Assembly (NCBI GenBank): GCA_965247075.1 | Contig: CBDFGK010000003.1 | Location: forward strand, 2,046,001-2,110,000 | DNA length: 64,000 nt | From: CBDFGK01 sp965247075 | Lineage (GTDB): Bacteria > Pseudomonadota > Gammaproteobacteria > Pseudomonadales > Halieaceae | Direction: 5' to 3' | Shown here: in pieces, positions 58,606 to 64,000 of the stretch | How the letters are laid out: each line of letters begins with the position of its first letter | How positions within the stretch are numbered: position 1 is the first letter of the stretch | Program-made: the position numbers and the translations under genes | The notes under the pieces: generated by a model | Databases searched by the model: none | Seen by the model: the letters and a program-made list of their open reading frames with translations, nothing else | Told to the model about the DNA's origin: nothing

Positions 58606-60632
58606 TGAATAATATGCTAATTGGATGGCGAGACTGGGTCGATGCGCGCCTGCCTGTTGTGCGGGCCTGGAATGTCCACATGGGCGCCTACTATGCGCCG
58701 AAGAACTTTAACTTCTGGTACTTCTTTGGGGTGTTGGCACTGCTGGTATTGGTGAACCAGTTGTTGACGGGCATTTGGCTCACCATGAGCTACAACCCCA
58801 GCCAGGAGGGCGCTTTTGCCTCGGTTGAATACATTATGCGCGATGTCGACTACGGCTGGATTCTGCGCTACATGCACTCCACCGGGGCATCGGCATTTTT
58901 CGTGGTGATTTACCTGCACATGTATCGGGCACTACTGTACGGATCATACAAAAAGCCGCGTGAATTAATCTGGCTGTTTGGCATGCTGATATTTGTCGTC
59001 TTGATGGCGGAGGCGTTTGTCGGTTATGTATTGCCCTGGGGACAGATGTCCTACTGGGGTGCCCAGGTGATTATTTCGCTGTTTAGTGCGATACCTGTGG
59101 TGGGCGAGGATCTGGTTACCTGGATTCGCGGTGACTATCTTATTTCCGGCATTACCCTAAACCGGTTTTTTGCCCTGCACGTGGTAGCCCTGCCTATTAT
59201 TTTGCTGGCGCTGGTGGTATTGCACCTGCTGGCCCTGCACGAGGTGGGCTCGAACAACCCGGACGGGGTGGATATCAAGAAGCACAAGAATGCGCAGGGC
59301 AACCCGATCGACGGTGTCGCGTTCCATCCCTACTACACGGTGCACGATCTGCAGGCGATAGCGGTATTCCTGTTCGTCTTCTGTACGATTATGTTTTTCT
59401 TCCCGGAAATGGGTGGCTACTTCCTGGAGCAGCCGAACTTTGAGCAGGCCAATTCCCTGAAGACTCCGGAGCACATTGCCCCGACCTGGTACTTCACGCC
59501 ATTTTATTCCGTGCTGCGTGCGGTGCCCGATAAATTCTGGGGATTCGTTGCCTTCGCCGCATCGGTCGCCGTACCTTTTATGCTGCCCTGGCTGGATCGC
59601 AGCCCGGTCAAGTCCTGGCGCTATCGTGGCAATATGACCAAGATGATGTTGGCCTTGTTCTCGGCTTCTTTCCTGATTCTGGGCGCGCTGGGTGTGAAAG
59701 CACCGACTGCCTCCAGAACCTTGCTGGCGCAGATCTGTGCCATTATCTACTTTGGCTTCTTCCTGTTTATGCCGATCTGGACTTCCCTGGAGAGAACCAA
59801 GCCAGTCCCGCAACGGGTAACCATGGGTGAGGGTGGCATCGGCTTCTGGGGCTCCATTGGCGGATTGATACTAATCCTGCTGTTGACTTTCCTGCCCTTG
59901 AAGGCTGTGGGTTCCACGGCTGAGGTGCACCTGGATCACATGCAGCCCAACCTGCGGGACAAGGCCTCTTTGCAATCCGGTGCCGGCCTGTATATGAACT
60001 ACTGCATGGGTTGTCACTCACTGCAATATTCCCGTTACGGCCGCGTTGCCGATGACCTGGATATCCCCCACGACCTGATGGAAGCCAACTTGATGTTCGA
60101 ACCGGGCGAGAAGATTGGCAGCCGGATGGAAAATGCCCTGCCCGATGATGTTGCCAAGCGCTGGTTTGGCGCAACGCCCCCCGATTTGACGCTGGTGGCG
60201 CGCGCACGTGGCACCGATTGGCTGTATACCTATCTGCGCGCCTTTTATGCCGACGACAGTCGCCCGTGGGGTGTCAATAACAAGGTCTTTGCGGATGTGG
60301 GTATGCCCCATGCGCTGTTGGAACTGCAAGGCCTGACACAATGTGCCATGGGACCGGTCGCGGCCGCCAGGGGCGGTGTAAAGCGTGACCCCCTCACCGG
60401 GGAAGATATTCTTGAGGATTACTGCGCTCGCTTTGAAATAATTGAGGAAGGCAAGTTGTCTGCCGAGGAATTTGATGGGGCTGTGTACGACCTGGTAAAT
60501 TTTCTGGCCTACGTCGGTGAGCCGGCCGCTATGCATCGCTATCGCATCGGTATCTATACGCTGCTCTTTATCGTGTTGTTCTTTGTATTTGCCGCGCTGT
60601 TGAATCGCGAATACTGGAAAGACGTCCACTAA
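58605..60632 (+). CDS. petBC: Fused cytochrome b-cytochrome c1
   Basis: A single 675-residue frame. Residues 1-420 are cytochrome b: GWILRYMHSTGASAFFVVIY and FALHVVALPIILLALVVLH with haem-ligand His pairs, GYVLPWGQMSYWGAQV, and the Qo motif PEHIAPTWYF. At about 420-445 GFWGSIGGLILILLLTFLPL then AVGSTAEV looks like the cytochrome c1 signal sequence. Residues 450-675 are c1, with haem site YCMGCHS near 467, Met-ligand region near DVGMPH, and a C-terminal anchor. Pseudomonas has separate petB and petC; a fused bc1 precursor that is cleaved is known from Bradyrhizobium (FbcH). No stop codon separates the parts here. Confidence 0.93.
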   Translation: MNNMLIGWRDWVDARLPVVRAWNVHMGAYYAPKNFNFWYFFGVLALLVLVNQLLTGIWLTMSYNPSQEGAFASVEYIMRDVDYGWILRYMHSTGASAFFVVIYLHMYRALLYGSYKKPRELIWLFGMLIFVVLMAEAFVGYVLPWGQMSYWGAQVIISLFSAIPVVGEDLVTWIRGDYLISGITLNRFFALHVVALPIILLALVVLHLLALHEVGSNNPDGVDIKKHKNAQGNPIDGVAFHPYYTVHDLQAIAVFLFVFCTIMFFFPEMGGYFLEQPNFEQANSLKTPEHIAPTWYFTPFYSVLRAVPDKFWGFVAFAASVAVPFMLPWLDRSPVKSWRYRGNMTKMMLALFSASFLILGALGVKAPTASRTLLAQICAIIYFGFFLFMPIWTSLERTKPVPQRVTMGEGGIGFWGSIGGLILILLLTFLPLKAVGSTAEVHLDHMQPNLRDKASLQSGAGLYMNYCMGCHSLQYSRYGRVADDLDIPHDLMEANLMFEPGEKIGSRMENALPDDVAKRWFGATPPDLTLVARARGTDWLYTYLRAFYADDSRPWGVNNKVFADVGMPHALLELQGLTQCAMGPVAAARGGVKRDPLTGEDILEDYCARFEIIEEGKLSAEEFDGAVYDLVNFLAYVGEPAAMHRYRIGIYTLLFIVLFFVFAALLNREYWKDVH

Positions 60633-60659
60633 TCCAACTGTTACAAATCGAGGAACAAC

Positions 60660-61292
60660 ATGGTAGTAGTCGCCAAACGGTCTTCAATGACCTTCTTCTC
60701 CGATAACGAGAATCACTACAGCCACCGGGTACGTATCGTGCTGGCAGAGAAAGGTGTGACTGTCGATATTGTCGATATCGACAGTGCCCGTCCGCCGGCG
60801 GAACTGGCGGAGATCAATCCCTACAATTCCCTGCCCACTCTGGTTGACCGGGATCTGGTGTTGTATGAATCGAAGGTGATGATGGAATACCTGGACGAGC
60901 GCTTCCCGCACCCGCCGCTGTTGCCGGTTTACCCGGTAGCGCGTGCCGAGAGCCGCTTGTACATCCACCGCATTGAAAAAGACCTGGGTGCCCTGGTGGA
61001 CACCATTCAGAATACGCGCTCCGACAATAAGCTTGAACAATCGACCAAGGAACTGCGTGAGGGCGTGCTGGGTATCGCGCCTATTTTCAACGAGAAGCCG
61101 TTCTTCATGAGTAAGGAGTTCACCCTGGTGGATTGCTGCCTCGCACCCATTTTGTGGCGCCTACCTTCGCTGGGCATTGAATATCGCTCCAGCAAGCAGA
61201 CCAAGCCACTGCTCGCTTACATGGACACCATCTTCAATCGGGAATCCTTTCAGGCAAGCCTGTCGGAGATGGAACGGGAGATGCGGCTCTAG
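60660..61292 (+). CDS. sspA: Stringent starvation protein A
   Basis: 210-residue glutathione-transferase-fold protein that binds RNA polymerase and affects stationary-phase and stress transcription. SSMTFFSDNENHYSHRVRIVLAEKG at the start, NPYNSLPTLVDRDLVLYES near 50 and LVDCCLAPILWRLPSLG near 155 are characteristic. The canonical place after the bc1 genes supports the call. Confidence 0.95.
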   Translation: MVVVAKRSSMTFFSDNENHYSHRVRIVLAEKGVTVDIVDIDSARPPAELAEINPYNSLPTLVDRDLVLYESKVMMEYLDERFPHPPLLPVYPVARAESRLYIHRIEKDLGALVDTIQNTRSDNKLEQSTKELREGVLGIAPIFNEKPFFMSKEFTLVDCCLAPILWRLPSLGIEYRSSKQTKPLLAYMDTIFNRESFQASLSEMEREMRL

Positions 61293-61332
61293 CAGCCCCA
61301 CTCTCTGCATCCGGCGGCTTGTGGCAGAGGCC

Positions 61333-61758
61333 ATGTCAATGACTTCCAGTCGGCCTTACATCATGCGTGCCCTGTACGAGTGGATACTCGACAATGAGTG
61401 TACGCCCTATGTATTGGTGAACGCTGAGGAAGCCGGGGTAGAAGTTCCGCAGCAGTATGTGAAAGATGGTCAAATCGTCCTCAATATATCACCGACTGCG
61501 GTACGGGATCTCGATATTGGCAACCACGCCATGCATTTCAATGGCCGCTTCGGCGGTGTACCTGTCGATGTCTATGTGCCCATGCCTGGCGTGCTGGGAA
61601 TCTACGCCCGCGAGAATGGCCAGGGTATGGTATTTGAAGGGGAGGATGCTCCCGGGCCGCAACCCCCGCCACAGTCTGCGCCCCCGGAGCCGGTTGGCAG
61701 CGGGCCCGGCGGCAAGAAGTCGGGCGTCAAGCGGCCCGCGCTTAAAGTTGTCAGGTAA
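61333..61758 (+). CDS. sspB: ClpXP adaptor SspB
   Basis: 141 residues. SRPYIMRALYEWILDNECTPY and GQIVLNISPTAVRDL and FNGRFGGVP form the SsrA-tag-binding domain. A Pro-rich linker follows, and the C-terminal RPALKVVR is the ClpX-binding (XB) motif. The start at 61333 (MSMTSS) is taken; ATG 61339 is equally possible. An IS630 element begins 5 bases after the stop without damaging it. Confidence 0.94.
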   Translation: MSMTSSRPYIMRALYEWILDNECTPYVLVNAEEAGVEVPQQYVKDGQIVLNISPTAVRDLDIGNHAMHFNGRFGGVPVDVYVPMPGVLGIYARENGQGMVFEGEDAPGPQPPPQSAPPEPVGSGPGGKKSGVKRPALKVVR

Positions 61759-61762
61759 GGCG

Positions 61763-62998
61763 CTAGTACAATGTAAATCTTAATACGTCGTATATAACTT
61801 GGTTGTTTGCTATAGTTACCCTCAATAACCAATAATGAGGGTGACGACATGGCTCCGCGCTACAAAGTGACACTGACAAAAGAAGAACGGAATGAATTGG
61901 AGGCTATTTCAACTAAGGGAACGAGGGCGGCCAGAACAGTGATATCCTCTCGCGCCTTGCTCCTGCTCGATGCAGGCGAGTTTGGACCCAAATGGATTGT
62001 TGCAAGAGTTGCAGAAGCCTTGGGGAAAACGACCCGAAGCCTCGAACATTTAAAAAAACGATTTATTGAAGAAGGGCTTAACGCTGCCATCGAGCGAAAG
62101 AGGCGCGAGACACCTCCGCGAGCAATTCAATTTGGAGGTGAATTTGAAGCTCGGCTATTGGCACTGGCGTGTTCAGAAGCGCCGGAAGGTCGAGAGCGAT
62201 GGACGGTACGGTTACTTGCGGAGAAGATGGTTGAATTGAAAATTGTACCGAGTGTTTCTCCAATGACGGTATGTAACACGCTAAAAAAAATGAACTTAGG
62301 CCTCACCTGAGTAAGTATTGGAAAATACCACCGGACTACAATGCTGATTTCGTAGCAGCGATGGAGGATGTCCTTGATATTTATGCGCGCCCTTACAATC
62401 CGGAATTTCCGGTTGTTTGTATGGATGAATCAAGCATGCAATTGATTGGAGAGGTGCACGAACCTATCCCGGCAGCTCCGGGCCATCCTGTTTTGATGGA
62501 TGACGAATATGTCCGCAACGGAGTCGCAAATATATTTATTGAGGTCAACCCACTTGCAGGGCACCGTCAGGTAAAAATTACCAACACACGGACACGGATT
62601 GACTGGGCCCATTTCACCAAAGAAATGCTTGAAGAACGCTATCCGGATGCCGAAAAAGTCATCCTGGTTATGGATAATTTGAATACACACAATACGGCAT
62701 CGTTGTACTCGGCTTTTCCACCTGAGAAAGCCAAACAGTTGGCCGAACGTCTTGAGATACATTACACGCCAAAACATGGGAGCTGGCTAAACATAGCGGA
62801 AATTGAGCTCAGTGTTTTGAAACGACAATGTCTTGCGGGGCGAATTGATTGCATTGAAAAAATGCGCTCTGAAGTGGCTGCGTGGAATACGGACAGAAAT
62901 CATCGACAAACCCAGGTTGATTGGCAATTTCGTACCGATGAAGCGCGGGTCAAACTGAAGCGATTATATCCGAAATTTTAAGTTATATTGTGTACTAG
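61763..62998 (+). mobile_element. IS630-family insertion sequence
   Basis: Ends are CTAGTACA (61763-61770) and its inverse TGTACTAG (62991-62998), bounded by TA dinucleotides as expected for IS630/Tc1-type insertion at TA. The inverted repeats continue imperfectly inward. One transposase in two frames fills it. Confidence 0.8.
61849..62981 (+). CDS. IS630-family transposase, made by -1 frameshift at A8
   Basis: The first frame (61849-62310) encodes a helix-turn-helix part (ISSRALLLLDAG, GKTTRSLEHLKKRF, RWTVRLLAEKMVE) and stops soon after CNTLKK. The second frame carries the DDE domain: VVCMDESSM, VILVMDNLNTH and WLNIAEIELSVL hold the catalytic Asp, Asp and Glu. At CTAAAAAAAATGAAC (A8 at 62283-62290), a -1 slip joins LKK to NELRPHLSKYWKIPPDYN, giving about 377 residues, a normal length. 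So the break looks like programmed frameshifting rather than decay. A polymerase slip or assembly error in the A run is the alternative. Confidence 0.82.
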
Positions 62999-63067
62999 GT
63001 GCGTGTCCGAGAATAGCTCAATCAGTGATATAATCTATCCAATAATATAATCCAGAGAGTAATACAG

Positions 63068-64000
63068 ATGTCCGGTCCCTTCAAATCCGATCCAGTTGAC
63101 GCCCGACAGAATCAACTGTTTCCAGGCAACGTGTTCGACCTGCTGCCGACAGACCATGATTGTTACCTGTTCCATGATCTGTTTCAGCAGCTCGATACCA
63201 GCAGTATTGAATCGCAGTATAGTCCCCTGAGCCAACGAGCCTACCATCCCGGAAAACTCGTGGGTATTTTGATTTATGGCTACAGTCACGGCGTGTTCAG
63301 TTCCCGTCAATTGGAAAAGCGTTGTAACGAAGACCTGTCATTTATGTATATCGCCGGCAAGAATTGCCCCAACTTTCGCGTTCTAAGTGACTTTCGCAAG
63401 GATCACGCACGGTTTTTTCACGACTGTTTTACGCAAACAGTCAAGCTTGCAATGGAAATGAAGCTGGCCTCTCTGGGGCATGTCAGCCTTGATGGTTCCA
63501 AATGTAAAGCCAACAGTTCCCGGCACAAGGCCATGACTTATACGTTTCTCAAAGCAAGGGAGCAGGCACTTTGTACCGAGGTTGATGCCCTGATAAAACA
63601 GGCCAATGCCTGTGATGCTGAGGAAGACGCCGCCTATCACGAAAGGACCGGCTATGAACTGCCGGAAGACCTGGCCTTCAAGCAGCAGCGGCTTAAGACG
63701 ATCAAAGCGGCGAAGAAAGCGCTGGAAGCCCGCGAAGAAGCGCTGCATCCAGGCAAGCCGATTGCTTTCATTGTCCCGGTGGTCAACGCTTGGGGCTGAA
63801 GCGCCAGGGTAAAGACGGTACCCGGTGCTATCAGGCACTGGCGGCGGTTTGTGGCCGTTGTCCCTATTATGATCGGTGCTGTAAATCCAAGCAGGGAGAA
63901 GGGCGGACGATCACAACCGATAGTTATGAAGGCTTACGTCGAAGCATGAAAGAGCGAATGGAGCAGGCAGACTCGAAGGCGATTTACCAGCGCCGCAAAG
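63068..64000 (+). pseudogene. IS1182-family transposase, internally deleted, cut by window end
   Basis: Frame 1 (63068-63799) gives the N-terminal DUF772-type part: NQLFPGNVFDLLPTDHDCYL, YHPGKLVGILIYGYSHGVFSSRQ, VSLDGSKCKANSSRHKAMTY, then EALHPGKPI. From 63760 a different frame reads DCFHCPGGQRLGLKRQGK and CGRCPYYDRCCKSK, the Cys-rich C-terminal part of IS1182 transposases. The catalytic core that should lie between is missing and the junction is out of frame, so this copy cannot make an active transposase. It continues past 64000. Confidence 0.8.

Overview
The window is a piece of a gammaproteobacterial chromosome, probably from a marine or related free-living lineage. The housekeeping genes, as I recall their order in Pseudomonas, run comEC-exbB-exbD-kdsB-murB ... 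rne-rluC-yceD-rpmF-plsX-fabD-fabG-acpP-fabF-pabC-mltG-tmk-holB-pilZ. Other gammaproteobacterial marks are tusBCDE-yccA, rplM-rpsI-petABC-sspAB, TrmA, SspB and a uvrC-pgsA-tRNA group. Base composition is moderately GC-rich. No phage, CRISPR array, rRNA or replication origin was seen.

Layout. Bases 1-5600 hold the 3' end of comEC, a TolQ/ExbB-ExbD pair, kdsB, murB, uvrC and pgsA, mostly with overlapping starts and stops. Bases 5600-9850 hold tRNA-Cys and tRNA-Leu separated by three minus-strand genes: a flavin monooxygenase, a Tat-exported SDR and an NSS transporter. Bases 9990-17300 hold a DUF2235 hydrolase, dimeric dUTPase, an HTH protein, trmA, trpD2, tusEBCD, yccA and tRNA-Ser. Bases 17369-29800 hold rne divergent from rluC, then a near-complete fatty-acid/ribosome/replication operon in which plsX is reduced to a remnant. 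A likely small RNA lies on the minus strand at about 29863-30000. Next come a GH84 hexosaminidase and a giant (about 2431 aa) multidomain autotransporter. An 11-base C tract lies in the autotransporter's signal-peptide region, and an rve-type insertion sequence follows it.

Bases 40258-56854 are the most unusual part. This accessory locus carries four PAPS-type sulfotransferases, three paralogues of an unfamiliar glycosyltransferase-like family, a GT2 glycosyltransferase and two ELM1-family proteins. It also carries two 2-oxoglutarate/Fe(II) oxygenases, an O-antigen ligase/polymerase, a secreted protein, a diacylglycerol-kinase-like lipid kinase, a nucleotidyltransferase resembling mitochondrial CDP-DAG synthase Tam41, and an Sfp-type phosphopantetheinyl transferase. 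Most are translationally coupled. The likely product is a sulfated, possibly lipid-linked, surface glycan or glycolipid; the chemistry is inferred, not shown.

Bases 56890-61760 return to housekeeping: rplM, rpsI, petA, a single ORF encoding cytochrome b fused to cytochrome c1, sspA and sspB. The window ends in two insertion sequences: an IS630-type element whose transposase needs a -1 frameshift at an A8 tract, and an internally deleted IS1182-type element running off the edge.
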